From Hydrogenophaga sp. (GTDB lineage Bacteria; Pseudomonadota; Gammaproteobacteria; Burkholderiales; Burkholderiaceae_C), in the NCBI RefSeq assembly GCF_025699295.1, contig NZ_JAILWB010000008.1, positions 62,001 to 126,000 of the forward strand: a stretch of DNA of 64,000 nucleotides, given 5' to 3'. Of the stretch, positions 15,849 to 23,017 are shown piece by piece; the stretch's first letter is position 1, and each line of letters opens with the position of its first letter. The notes beneath the pieces are model-generated. The model had not been told where the DNA came from, ran no database searches, and saw only the letters and a program-made list of their open reading frames with translations. Position numbers and translations under genes: made by a program.

Positions 15849-16313
15849 TCAGTCCAGCGCGACGGCGAGGGCTTGGCGCTTGCCCATCTTCAGCGCGGCC
15901 TGGATCGAAGCGAGGTGCTTGGCGCGCGGCACCACCCCTTGGCTTTCCCATTTCCAGATCGACAGGGATGAGGCACCAACGAGCTTGCCCATCTGCTTCT
16001 GAGTCAGGCCCAGGCGTTTGCGATGCGCCAAGAATGCAGCAGCGGAGAAGGCATTCTGGGCGGACTGCGTTGCGGGCTGCCTCGCGGTCGGCACCGCCTT
16101 GCTCGCGTTCTTTGCCACGGTGGCGCCGGTCTTGTTGGCGAGCTTCACCAGCTGATTGAGCGCGGTGCTCTGCGTCTTCACCAGGCGCTTGAGCGATGCG
16201 ATCTCCGTGCGGTGCGCGGCGCTGGCTTTGCGCAGGCTTGCCAACTCGGTTTTGAGTTCTTTTCTGGCGACGCGTGCGATCTCGCGCTTCATGGACTCTG
16301 CAAAGGACGTCAT
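15849..16313 (-). CDS. XRE-type HTH regulator with N-terminal coiled coil
   Basis: A 154-residue basic protein. Residues 1-65 form heptad-like helices (KREIARVARKELKTELASLR, LKRLVKTQSTALNQLVKLAN). Residues 97-150 form a Cro/C1-type helix-turn-helix: RKRLGLTQKQMGKLVGAS, then SLSIWKWESQG. The middle is Ala/Thr-rich linker. The layout suggests an oligomeric DNA-binding protein or nucleoid-associated repressor. It is one of few transcription-factor-like proteins in the window, so it is a candidate regulator of the plasmid promoters, but no binding site is known. Confidence 0.7.
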   Translation of the reverse strand: MTSFAESMKREIARVARKELKTELASLRKASAAHRTEIASLKRLVKTQSTALNQLVKLANKTGATVAKNASKAVPTARQPATQSAQNAFSAAAFLAHRKRLGLTQKQMGKLVGASSLSIWKWESQGVVPRAKHLASIQAALKMGKRQALAVALD

Positions 16314-16446
16314 TGGAGGACTCTTTCAGTGGCATGCGGGAGGCGTCGATTCTAGGCGCGTGAACCTTCGCGCTACGCCGCTGCACGGATTGCAGCGCTC
16401 GGGCGCAGATTGCGGGGCGGGCAGGCGTTCGTACGATCAAAGAAAA

Positions 16447-16475
16447 ATGCCCCGGACCGTGAGGCGCCGGGGCAT
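16447..16475 (-). terminator. Terminator of 16496-17119
   Basis: ATGCCCCGG (16447-16455) pairs with CCGGGGCAT (16467-16475), followed on the minus strand by TTTTTCTTT. Confidence 0.8.
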
Positions 16476-16495
16476 GAAAACTTGGTTTTTCTCGA

Positions 16496-17119
16496 TCAGC
16501 AGACGCTGGCCATGGCGGCATCAGCCAGGCTGGCGATCAAGTTGTTGGCTCGCTGCACATGCGCGGCAAGCATCGGGTCTTGGCTGCACTCGCTTGCGGT
16601 GGGCATCAAGAAGGCGCCAATGACGCGCTCGCCCGGGTTCGCGTTCTCGCACTGCTCGATGGCATGCCTCACGTTCTCAGCCTCGCAGGCGAAGAGCAGC
16701 GTGTGCTCGCCGTAGGTGAGCATCCAGTTGCTCAGCAGACCGGTGCGGTCCTCGCTGTCGGTCGAGGCGTTTGCGGGGAGTTCTCCCGCTCGCGCGGCGT
16801 CGAGCATCTCCTGCGTGATCTCGGTCAGTTCGCCCACGGAAAAGTAGGCCTTGACCGCATCGACCGCTTCGACCTCGAACGGGCCGTAGTGCGCCCACGC
16901 GACGGCGTCCACGAACTCGTCGCTGCTGGCATCTCGGTCCTTGATCGAGTGGATCTCGCGTAGGGACAGCTGCAGCAGGTGTTCGGTGGCATCCTTCGCT
17001 TCGGGTTGCCCGATGGGGATGGCCGTGTTGGCGATCCAGGCCTGAGGCACGAAGTTGACGAACAGGCGTCGTGCGATGGGAGCTTTGTTGATGGTGTTGG
17101 TGGTGTTGGTGGTGTTCAT
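16496..17119 (-). CDS. Unknown protein (207 aa) with Asn/Thr-repeat N-terminus
   Basis: The start MNTTNTTNTINK lies behind leader L5. The first ten codons are a 9-bp DNA repeat and probably disordered. Residues 15-40 have a hydrophobic strand pattern (RRLFVNFVPQAWIANTAIPI). The remainder contains acidic helices. No family is recognised, but style and length match the other small genes that follow structured leaders. It is the third gene of an operon running from 17922. Confidence 0.55.
   Translation of the reverse strand: MNTTNTTNTINKAPIARRLFVNFVPQAWIANTAIPIGQPEAKDATEHLLQLSLREIHSIKDRDASSDEFVDAVAWAHYGPFEVEAVDAVKAYFSVGELTEITQEMLDAARAGELPANASTDSEDRTGLLSNWMLTYGEHTLLFACEAENVRHAIEQCENANPGERVIGAFLMPTASECSQDPMLAAHVQRANNLIASLADAAMASVC
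17093..17116. repeat. 9-bp tandem repeat inside a gene start
   Basis: GGTGTTGGT is repeated two and two-thirds times in frame and encodes the Asn-Thr-Thr repeats. Slippage would add or remove three residues without shifting frame. Confidence 0.7.
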
Positions 17120-17121
17120 GG

Positions 17122-17172
17122 TGTACCAGGCGTTGCCTGGGCGTCCTCGCGGACAGCCCAGGCGGGTTTTAT
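17122..17172 (-). promoter_or_regulatory. Structured leader L5 (alternative hairpins, operon-internal)
   Basis: Minus-strand leader starting AAAACCCGCC. A long stem GCCTGGGC:GCCCAGGC encloses GTCC:GGAC. A second stem, CCAGGC:GCCTGG, uses the same 3' arm and reaches almost to the ATG at 17119. No promoter of the regulon class lies here, so it acts inside the operon. Confidence 0.65.
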
Positions 17173-17591
17173 GGAAGGAGGCGCAAGCCGCTGGCGGCCT
17201 GGGTCTCGCGCAGGTTGCTGAGCAGCCTGTGTGCATGGGTGATGTGCGCGCTTGCCCACGCACGGTAGTGGCCTGAGAGCTCGGCGAACGAAGCAATCAG
17301 ACGGTGGTCGCGCCGCTGCGGAAACTGCGCCGCATGTGCGGGTGCGTTGGCTCTGGCGTAGCGGGCGTAGCGCAATGCTTCGCGCCGGTTCTTGCGGACA
17401 AGGCCCAAGCGCTCTTCAAGCTGCAGGCTGATGAAATGCGCGTGCCCCATGGGCGAGCCGAGCGCGTAGACCTGCGCCTGGCACTTCCCGAGGGAGTAGG
17501 AGATCTCGCGTCTTGCAGCGCATCCAGCCGCACGAGTGCTCATACCGTTGCGCCGCAGCTGCTGATAGAGGGTGCGTCGTGCTCTTTGCAT
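17169..17591 (-). CDS. Unknown basic protein (140 aa)
   Basis: The start MQRARRTLYQQLRRNGMSTR lies 10 bp after the upstream gene's stop. The product is Arg-, Ala- and Tyr-rich and strongly basic (EALRYARYARANAPAHAAQF), with helical propensity throughout. It may bind nucleic acid, judged only from charge. Second gene of the operon from 17922. Confidence 0.45.
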   Translation of the reverse strand: MQRARRTLYQQLRRNGMSTRAAGCAARREISYSLGKCQAQVYALGSPMGHAHFISLQLEERLGLVRKNRREALRYARYARANAPAHAAQFPQRRDHRLIASFAELSGHYRAWASAHITHAHRLLSNLRETQAASGLRLLP

Positions 17592-17601
17592 TGCCACGGC
17601 C

Positions 17602-17922
17602 TCAGTGCAGTTCGGGGTCGGTGAGACCCACCTGGTCGCAGGCATCGGGCACGCACTCGGCGAGAAAGTCACCGTTGAGCGTGAACGCAACCTTGCCATC
17701 GGCGCTGATGGCCTCGGTGCCGTGGTTGCGCATGTACTCGCGAACACGCTCGCAGTCGTCTTTGGAGATCGGCAGCACGCGGCCACCGAGCTTCATGAAC
17801 CTGCGCCACAGAACGGGCTGTTGGCTGGGGGTGCTGTTTGCCATGGGCACGGGCAGCACGTCATAGATCTTGCGCGAGACGAGATTGCGAATCGTCAGCG
17901 GCGCGGTGAGGGTCAGATGCAT
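17602..17922 (-). CDS. Unknown small protein (106 aa)
   Basis: The start MHLTLTAPLTIRNLVSRKIY lies behind leader L6 with an AAAGGA ribosome-binding site. A short beta-rich N-terminus is followed by a helix (SKDDCERVREYMRNHG) and an acidic tail with two cysteines. No family is recognised. First gene of an operon that continues to 16496; its regulon promoter is at 18092-18133. Confidence 0.55.
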   Translation of the reverse strand: MHLTLTAPLTIRNLVSRKIYDVLPVPMANSTPSQQPVLWRRFMKLGGRVLPISKDDCERVREYMRNHGTEAISADGKVAFTLNGDFLAECVPDACDQVGLTDPELH

Positions 17923-17979
17923 GAGGGAGTCCTTTCGAGGGCCTCTACTGAGGCTCTGAGTGGTGGAGAGCCGCAGATG

Positions 17980-18040
17980 CACCTACCCCTGCCGGGGGAG
18001 GCCCATCTACGGGGGATGGGATTGCCGGGAGGGTTGAGGC
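17980..18040 (-). promoter_or_regulatory. Structured leader L6
   Basis: Minus-strand leader starting CTCAACCCTCCC. CCCATC pairs with GATGGG around CCCCGTA, and the loop C run can instead pair with GGGG downstream. Unlike most copies it ends nearly 60 nt before the start codon at 17922. Confidence 0.55.
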
Positions 18041-18091
18041 CGGCGTCGCTTGCGCGAGACGCCGACGTGGCACGAATGCCGTGGTGAATCG

Positions 18092-18133
18092 ATTGTGTGT
18101 TTGCGCGACTCGGCGTGCCACCGATATGGTCCA
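18092..18133 (-). promoter_or_regulatory. Regulon promoter for 17602-17922 and downstream genes
   Basis: -10 CACAAT (18092-18097), 17 bp, -35 TGGCAC (18115-18120), 7 bp, box TGGACC (18128-18133). The CACAATCGA context is the same as in the promoters at 23926 and 27836. Confidence 0.75.
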
Positions 18134-18151
18134 GTTTGTGGCCATGAATGC

Positions 18152-18185
18152 GAAGAGCCCCAGACCTTGCGGTCCGGGGCTCTTC
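18152..18185. terminator. Terminator after the methyltransferase gene
   Basis: GAAGAGCCCC (18152-18161) pairs with GGGGCTCTTC (18176-18185), with inner GACC:GGTC pairing. It lies just downstream of the stop at 18209. Confidence 0.75.
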
Positions 18186-18208
18186 TGGGGGTTGTGAAGG
18201 CCTTTCGC

Positions 18209-19153
18209 TCAGGCAACGGCCCACAGGCCGCGTGCCTCATTGCGAAACAGGTCGGTGTGCAGCTGCAGGGTCTGACGCACCTTCTCGCGCCAGTGGTGGT
18301 TCTCTGCAAGGCGCTCGGGCGCTGCAGCGGCGATCGCCGCATACAGCTTGTCCAAAGTGGCGCGCCCGCCCAAGCCCTGGAGGACCAGGCGAACGATGTT
18401 CTTCCAGGTACCACTCACCCGTGCTCCCTGCTCCTTGACGAGCGTGGAAAGCAGGACGACAGCTGAGACGCTTCGCTTTTCCCAGATGAGCAGGTACTCA
18501 TGCAGGATCCGCGGCAGCTTCATCGCGCCGTAGGTCTTGGTGTCGGACACGCAGTTGTGCTGGGTCTTGATGATCACGGCGGCCAGCTCGTTGGCGGGCA
18601 TGCGAGCGATCATCTCGGCCTGGTAGGACGTGTAGACCCCGCCGCGGCGCCAATCACCGATCAGGGTGCCGTAGTAGCCCCCTGGTCGCGTTGCGCGGCG
18701 CTGGTTGAGCAACACCATCTGCATCTTCTCGTGGAACTCGGCATCATCCGCGCAGTGGCTGAGGTCACCGGGATCGGCCTTGTCGCCCCACATGCCGCCG
18801 GGGCCCGTGTACTTGATCATGCCGCCGTATGGCGGGTGAGATATCACGAGATCAGCGGGCTTTCCTACATGGTTGAGGATGTCCATCGAGACGGCGTTGA
18901 AGCCCTGATGCAGGTCCAGACCGTAGGCCTCGATGCCCATCTCGCGGGCGACTTCGACGCTGGTGCCGCTGCCAACCATGGGATCGACAAACACCTGCGG
19001 CCGAACCTGTTCGAACAGGGAACGGTAGACGTGGCCTGACGCGTTGCCGCGCCACTTGCTGTCGCCCCAGGGGCCTCGCTCGGGAAAGCTGATCACGCTG
19101 CCGGTCATGCCGGGGCTGGCGCTCTTGGTTTGATTCACTTCGTGGATCTCCAT
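18209..19153 (-). CDS. DNA methyltransferase (DPxxGSG / SHPPY)
   Basis: A 314-residue enzyme. VFVDPMVGSGTSVEVAREMG (residues 54-73) is the SAM-binding motif and ISHPPYGGMIKYTG (about 105) is the catalytic motif. The order is the reverse of the TSPPY enzyme at 7487, so the two are not recent duplicates. The C-terminal 60 residues resemble a winged helix (LDKLYAAIAAAAPERLAENH, then VRQTLQ). The first 15 coding bases (ATGGAGATCCACGAA) are identical to those of the DpdA-like gene, so the true start may be the later MTGSVISFPERG. It is regulated by leader L7 and the promoter at 19279-19320. Confidence 0.75.
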   Translation of the reverse strand: MEIHEVNQTKSASPGMTGSVISFPERGPWGDSKWRGNASGHVYRSLFEQVRPQVFVDPMVGSGTSVEVAREMGIEAYGLDLHQGFNAVSMDILNHVGKPADLVISHPPYGGMIKYTGPGGMWGDKADPGDLSHCADDAEFHEKMQMVLLNQRRATRPGGYYGTLIGDWRRGGVYTSYQAEMIARMPANELAAVIIKTQHNCVSDTKTYGAMKLPRILHEYLLIWEKRSVSAVVLLSTLVKEQGARVSGTWKNIVRLVLQGLGGRATLDKLYAAIAAAAPERLAENHHWREKVRQTLQLHTDLFRNEARGLWAVA

Positions 19154-19159
19154 GTGATG

Positions 19160-19209
19160 AAGGGACCACGCCCCGCTCGGGAGGTGGTCCCGGGTGGGTT
19201 TGTTGAACT
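19160..19209 (-). promoter_or_regulatory. Structured leader L7 (alternative hairpins)
   Basis: Minus-strand leader starting TTCAACAAACCC. Stem A: GGGACCAC (19162-19169) with GTGGTCCC (19184-19191), a perfect 8-bp repeat. Stem B: CGGGA (19178-19182) with TCCCG (19188-19192). The two share 19188-19191, so they cannot coexist. Confidence 0.75.
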
Positions 19210-19278
19210 GATGTTTGGCAGCGTGGACGCCTTACGGCTGTCTTGCTGCAGATGGCACTGTGGCCATGGGGTGAGCTG

Positions 19279-19320
19279 ATTTTGGGGGGCGCTGCGAGTT
19301 TGGGCTACCGAATCGGCTCA
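19279..19320 (-). promoter_or_regulatory. Regulon promoter for 18209-19153
   Basis: -10 CAAAAT (19279-19284), 17 bp, -35 TAGCCC (19302-19307), 7 bp, box TGAGCC (19315-19320), followed by GATTCGG. It overlaps the stop of the small membrane-protein gene. Confidence 0.65.
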
Positions 19321-19596
19321 GATCGCGCTTCGGGGAACATCTGGATGAGCGGCGAAGTGCGATGGCAACTCCGCCCGGTCCGCCGAAGGGGTCAAAAACT
19401 CGACAGTCGGTGCTGTCAGAGGCTCGCCCATTGCCGACGCGGTACGGACCAGAAACCCTGCCACCGGCCCTCCCCAGACCAGCGCCGCAGTGGCGGCAAT
19501 GATCAGAGCGAGGTGCTTGATCAGCCAGGCGAGAAGCTTCCAGATGGGGCGCTCGTCCTTCCATCCGAAGTCCTCTTGGTCGCGACTTGAGTTCAT
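19318..19596 (-). CDS. Small membrane protein (92 aa)
   Basis: One long hydrophobic region, WLIKHLALIIAATAALVWGG, at residues 24-45 follows a charged N-terminus. The C-terminus is polar. Probably a single-pass inner-membrane protein of unknown role. No leader is seen. Confidence 0.5.
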   Translation of the reverse strand: MNSSRDQEDFGWKDERPIWKLLAWLIKHLALIIAATAALVWGGPVAGFLVRTASAMGEPLTAPTVEFLTPSADRAELPSHFAAHPDVPRSAI

Positions 19597-19748
19597 GGGT
19601 GCACGATAGCGCAGCCACCTGTTGCGATGCGAAGGATCTGTCTTTGGGCATGCAATCGCTTCTCAGGGCAAGCGCCCTTGCGCGCTGGCCGGGGGCACGT
19701 CCCAGATGGTGCTACCCCGTCCCTGCCACTTCAAGTCCGCAGACGAGA

Positions 19749-19774
19749 AAGGGCGGCCTTTGTGGGCCGCCCTT
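19749..19774. terminator. Terminator of the DpdA-like gene
   Basis: AAGGGCGGCC (19749-19758) pairs with GGCCGCCCTT (19765-19774), just past the stop at 19798. Confidence 0.75.
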
Positions 19775-19797
19775 CTCTATTCGTGTTGTGCCGCTGC

Positions 19798-20784
19798 TCA
19801 CGCCACGAGCGACGGTGAGTAGCGTTCTTCGTTATTGGCACTGATGCGCTGCATTGCCGCCTTCATCCAGCGATCCATCTCGGTGCAGCGGTGCGCCATC
19901 GAGTTGGAGACGCCAGAACGGTGGGCCTTGAGCCTCGCGCCGAAATCGTAGGCCATGGAGTCGGCCGAGGCGATCCATCTCTGGTCGCCAAGCTCCGTAA
20001 GTGCCTCGCCTTTGACGCCGAACAGATGGAGTCGGCTCCCCTTTGGGATCATCGTCTTCACGCGATCCAGGATCGCGTAGAGGCCGTGCCTGGGGTGCCG
20101 CAGCGTGCGCCGGCAGACCGATCCGACGCCGATGAGGGCGGGTGTGGCCAGCCAGGGCTGCCAGCGCTCCCAAACCTGCATCATCATCTCCATGCTGCGC
20201 TCGTAGTGCTCAACCTCCCAGCCCTGGATGACCGGCACCGGCGGCGGAAGCATGTTGGCGACCACGTTCGAAGTTGTCGTCTTGGCCAGTTCGTTCTGCC
20301 ACTCGTAGAGGATGCGCAGCGTGCCTTCGAGGAAAGTGCCGGTCGCGCGGATGCGAAAGTCCACTTCCGCCTCGCTGGTGGCGATCTCGGGTTCCACGCA
20401 GCAGTCACTTTGGCTCCACCAAGAAGCGCCGGAGCCGGTTGCAAACTCGATGTACTCGGCGTACGTCCAGGGGAAGATGCCGCCCATGCCGCGCTGGCGG
20501 CCCTTGGCCTTCCAGAGCTTCATGGCGACGAAGCCCGCGCTGTCCATTGCGAAGTCGGTCTCGCTAAGGTCGGTCGCCTCGGGGAAGGCAAAGGCCTGCT
20601 TGCTCTGCGACCAGAAGGCGTTGGCCGAGACCATCACCGGGTAGGCCTGGTTGAAGGCGTGGGCTGCCATGTGGCCGCTTTTGTGGGGGATGCCCACGCG
20701 CATGACCATCTCGTCGTGCAGGTGCGCATTGACCTGGCCGAACGGCAGGTTCTCTGCGAGTTCTTTCATTTCGTGGATCTCCAT
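19798..20784 (-). CDS. DpdA-like transglycosylase (tRNA-guanine transglycosylase superfamily)
   Basis: A 328-residue protein. Residues 81-85 (DSAGF) correspond to the base-binding DSGGF of tRNA-guanine transglycosylases. PVPVIQGWEVEHYERSMEMM and IGVGSVCRRT match the mid-barrel strands. RLHLFGVKG (about 252) and SADSMAYDFGAR (about 274) match the region with the catalytic aspartate. This late block resembles DpdA and related phage or plasmid proteins that exchange guanine for a 7-deazaguanine in DNA (family knowledge). No preQ0-synthesis or other dpd genes are in the window. It may modify plasmid DNA using host-made precursor. It has leader L8 and the promoter at 20907-20948. The later MKELAENL is an alternative start. 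Confidence 0.75.
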   Translation of the reverse strand: MEIHEMKELAENLPFGQVNAHLHDEMVMRVGIPHKSGHMAAHAFNQAYPVMVSANAFWSQSKQAFAFPEATDLSETDFAMDSAGFVAMKLWKAKGRQRGMGGIFPWTYAEYIEFATGSGASWWSQSDCCVEPEIATSEAEVDFRIRATGTFLEGTLRILYEWQNELAKTTTSNVVANMLPPPVPVIQGWEVEHYERSMEMMMQVWERWQPWLATPALIGVGSVCRRTLRHPRHGLYAILDRVKTMIPKGSRLHLFGVKGEALTELGDQRWIASADSMAYDFGARLKAHRSGVSNSMAHRCTEMDRWMKAAMQRISANNEERYSPSLVA

Positions 20785-20790
20785 GGGAAA

Positions 20791-20838
20791 TGGAGGGACC
20801 ACGCCCCCTGCGGGATGCGTGATCCCGGTGGGGTTGAG
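20791..20838 (-). promoter_or_regulatory. Structured leader L8 (alternative hairpins)
   Basis: Minus-strand leader starting CTCAACCCCACC. Stem A: GGGAUCACGC pairs with GCGUGGUCCC over ten positions, including one G-U. Stem B: CGGGAT (20811-20816) with ATCCCG (20822-20827). Both use 20822-20826, so they exclude each other. This is the clearest example. Confidence 0.8.
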
Positions 20839-20906
20839 GGTGAAGGGTGCGATCACGCGCTCGTCGCCGAGGCGCTGCACCGGTGCCACTGAGGCGTGTG
20901 GTTGGG

Positions 20907-20948
20907 ACGATAGTGGTGAGGCTCTTCCTCAGCAAGCGATTCGGTCCA
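20907..20948 (-). promoter_or_regulatory. Regulon promoter for 19798-20784
   Basis: -10 TATCGT (20907-20912), 17 bp, -35 TTGCTG (20930-20935), 7 bp, box TGGACC (20943-20948). The box context is GCTGGACCGAATCGC. Confidence 0.75.
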
Positions 20949-21026
20949 GCTGGAGTGCCGATCCCGTCTTGGTTGTTGAGGGTCGACTGCGCCCGTCGTC
21001 AGTTGCAGCAAGGTCTCCTGCGCGCG

Positions 21027-21485
21027 CTACAGCTGCGACGACGGCCCCGCGTGTCCGATTCGCATCCAGCCCTCCCGAAACCGATCCTGTTCGTACTGTG
21101 GAGGATCCAGCCAAAACGACACTTTGCCATCCTTCTCCTGTCGCTTGGCCAGCGCCGTGACCTCTGCGGGCTGGAGGACGTAGGCCACTGGTGTGGCGAG
21201 CACTTGATTCAGGATGACCCAGTAGTGCCCCATTACCTTGTCCAGCGACGCGCCCAATGGCACCGCTGAACGCTTGGAAAGTGACTTGACCTGGATGCTG
21301 ACCAGGCGGGTCGCGTCGTAGCTGTAGGCAATGAGGTCCACGCCGCGGGCATTGCGAGCAGTGGGCATCACGTTCCATCCCATGAGCGAGAGCTTGTAGC
21401 AGCAGTAGTAGAGGCCCACGTTGCCCACGATCTGCGGGTCAAGTTTGCTGCCGGGCCCTTGCTGGAATCCTTCCTCAGCCTTCAT
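21027..21485 (-). CDS. PD-(D/E)xK nuclease-like protein
   Basis: A 152-residue protein starting MKAEEGFQQGPGSKLD. GVDLIAYSYDATRLVSIQVK (residues 48-67) has the D...(Q/E)xK spacing of restriction-type nuclease folds, with Asp on one strand and QVK on the next. The N-terminal helix pattern (IVGNVGLYYCCYKLSLMGWN) is typical of this group. Many such plasmid proteins are of unknown role. It lies upstream of the DpdA-like gene without a visible leader. Confidence 0.6.
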   Translation of the reverse strand: MKAEEGFQQGPGSKLDPQIVGNVGLYYCCYKLSLMGWNVMPTARNARGVDLIAYSYDATRLVSIQVKSLSKRSAVPLGASLDKVMGHYWVILNQVLATPVAYVLQPAEVTALAKRQEKDGKVSFWLDPPQYEQDRFREGWMRIGHAGPSSQL

Positions 21486-21625
21486 GTTCTGTCCCTCGCG
21501 GAGTCTGTTCGTTCGCTGCAACTGTATCGGCAGCGAGGGGCACCGTCTTGTGGCTCAGGCCGCCCATATCGGCCTGGTAGATGAGCTCCGCTAGGATGTC
21601 CACTCCGGACCAAGGGGGAAGCAGT

Positions 21626-22582
21626 ATGACGGCTCATGAGGACGCTCTGAAAGACGATGAGGCCAAAGAGCGCGCACGCGTAGCGAACGTGGTCAGAGGT
21701 GAGTGGCATGCGAGCGAGCGCGCATTGAGAAAGCGCTTTTACCGGCGCGCGAGTTGGCCGATCGTTGCCGACAAGCTGAGACGACGACTTCAGCATGCAG
21801 CCGAGGTAGCGCGCAGCGAGCACCCGTGGGAGCATCTCTATGTCCGGACTGATGACCCGAGCAGGAGCGTAAGCATCTGGTTCGGAAAGCACCCCCTTCC
21901 AGGGGTTGCAGAAGAAGACATCGAAGTTGGCGCCTCCATGGTGATCTCGCAAGACTCTCGGGGCGGCATAGCAGTGCTTCTCTTTCCCTTCGAGTCGCTG
22001 AACTTGCGGCAGCGGAAGCCCAAACTCATCTGGGGGTACTTTGACGGCCCCGAATGCATGTGTGAGAAAACCATCCTTGGGATGGTGCGCGATTTCCTGC
22101 GCTACGGTCGTGCGACCAGTGGCCTCATGGCGGCGAGCGGGCAGGACCGGCGAACTGTGGAACGGCTCGAAGAACGGAGTCGAGGCTTTGAAAGCAAGAC
22201 AGCGCTGGCAGGTCTTCATCCATGGGCTTTGGGCGCACTCGTTCTGGGGTCTCTGGCAACCTTGGCACTTTTCATCGCCTGGTTGACTGCGGGAGACGGA
22301 GACAAGTTTGAGCCGTGGACGGGGATTGTCGCCCTGCTGACTGGTTGGACCTCGGTATGGGTTCAAAGGCTTGGGAGAAGCCGCGACGAAGCGCGAGCCC
22401 GGGTGATCGCAGCGGAAGATGCGGAGAGGGCTGAACGAGATCGGAGATTCGAGAGCAAGCGGGAGATGCTGACGGAACGAAGCAAGATGCCGAAGGACCG
22501 AAAGCGCGATGAGCCCCTACCTCCCCATTTCCTCAGCTACAAGGTGACCATAGGGCAGCACGGTCAAGTGCGACAGCAATGA
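21626..22582 (+). CDS. Unknown membrane protein (318 aa)
   Basis: The start MTAHEDALKDDEA has a strong GGGGGA site 6 bp upstream. Two hydrophobic segments lie at about residues 205-230 (HPWALGALVLGSLATLALFI) and 240-258. The N-terminal 200 residues are soluble and charged. The C-terminus is a charged helix (AAEDAERAERDRRFESKREM). One of few plus-strand genes in this part, flanked by minus-strand genes, with its own terminator. No family is recognised. Confidence 0.6.
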   Translation: MTAHEDALKDDEAKERARVANVVRGEWHASERALRKRFYRRASWPIVADKLRRRLQHAAEVARSEHPWEHLYVRTDDPSRSVSIWFGKHPLPGVAEEDIEVGASMVISQDSRGGIAVLLFPFESLNLRQRKPKLIWGYFDGPECMCEKTILGMVRDFLRYGRATSGLMAASGQDRRTVERLEERSRGFESKTALAGLHPWALGALVLGSLATLALFIAWLTAGDGDKFEPWTGIVALLTGWTSVWVQRLGRSRDEARARVIAAEDAERAERDRRFESKREMLTERSKMPKDRKRDEPLPPHFLSYKVTIGQHGQVRQQ

Positions 22583-22584
22583 AA

Positions 22585-22617
22585 AAGCCCCCAGCGGATT
22601 GCTCTGCATGGGGGCTT
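22585..22617. terminator. Bidirectional terminator
   Basis: AAGCCCCCA (22585-22593) pairs with TGGGGGCTT (22609-22617), between convergent genes ending at 22582 and 22629. Confidence 0.8.
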
Positions 22618-22628
22618 GATCAATGGTG

Positions 22629-22988
22629 TCAGGCGGACGCGTAGCGCTCGCGGCCTGCCAGGTGGTCTGCGACCACAGCGAACCAGGCGCGCTCGATGCT
22701 CGACAGGTTCTTTGTCGCTTGCATGACGATCCTTTGCGCGTTCTGCGAAAGGGTGGGCGCCATGCTTGCTCGCGACTCGACGCGGGCGCGGTACAGGCCG
22801 CGGCCGACGCTCTCGATCAGGCCCTTGTTGAGGGCGTTCTCCATGGCCTTGTTGAGCTGCCGCGCCGACAACCCCGGGAAGTAGGGATGGAGGTCCGCGC
22901 GGCGCGTGTCTGCGTTCCGATCGGCGATGTGTTTCGCCACTTCGCGGTAGGTCGGCAAGTTCTCTTGGGGGTGGAGGTCGTTGATCAT
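22629..22988 (-). CDS. Unknown protein (119 aa), possible winged helix
   Basis: The start MINDLHPQENLPTYREVAKH lies 29 bp after the upstream gene. Residues 15-75 (AKHIADRNADTR, LSARQLNKAMENALNKGLIE, VGRGLYR) look like a winged helix ending in a wing. The rest is helical. It is translated from the operon promoter at 23926-23967 and may be a small DNA-binding protein. Confidence 0.55.
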   Translation of the reverse strand: MINDLHPQENLPTYREVAKHIADRNADTRRADLHPYFPGLSARQLNKAMENALNKGLIESVGRGLYRARVESRASMAPTLSQNAQRIVMQATKNLSSIERAWFAVVADHLAGRERYASA

Positions 22989-23017
22989 GGGTTCAGCGTT
23001 GCTGGGTGGCGCTGGCC

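Noticed and set aside
21482-22366. Long minus-strand frame opposite the 318-residue membrane protein
   Set aside because: The plus-strand gene has a ribosome-binding site and membrane segments; the opposite frame has neither.
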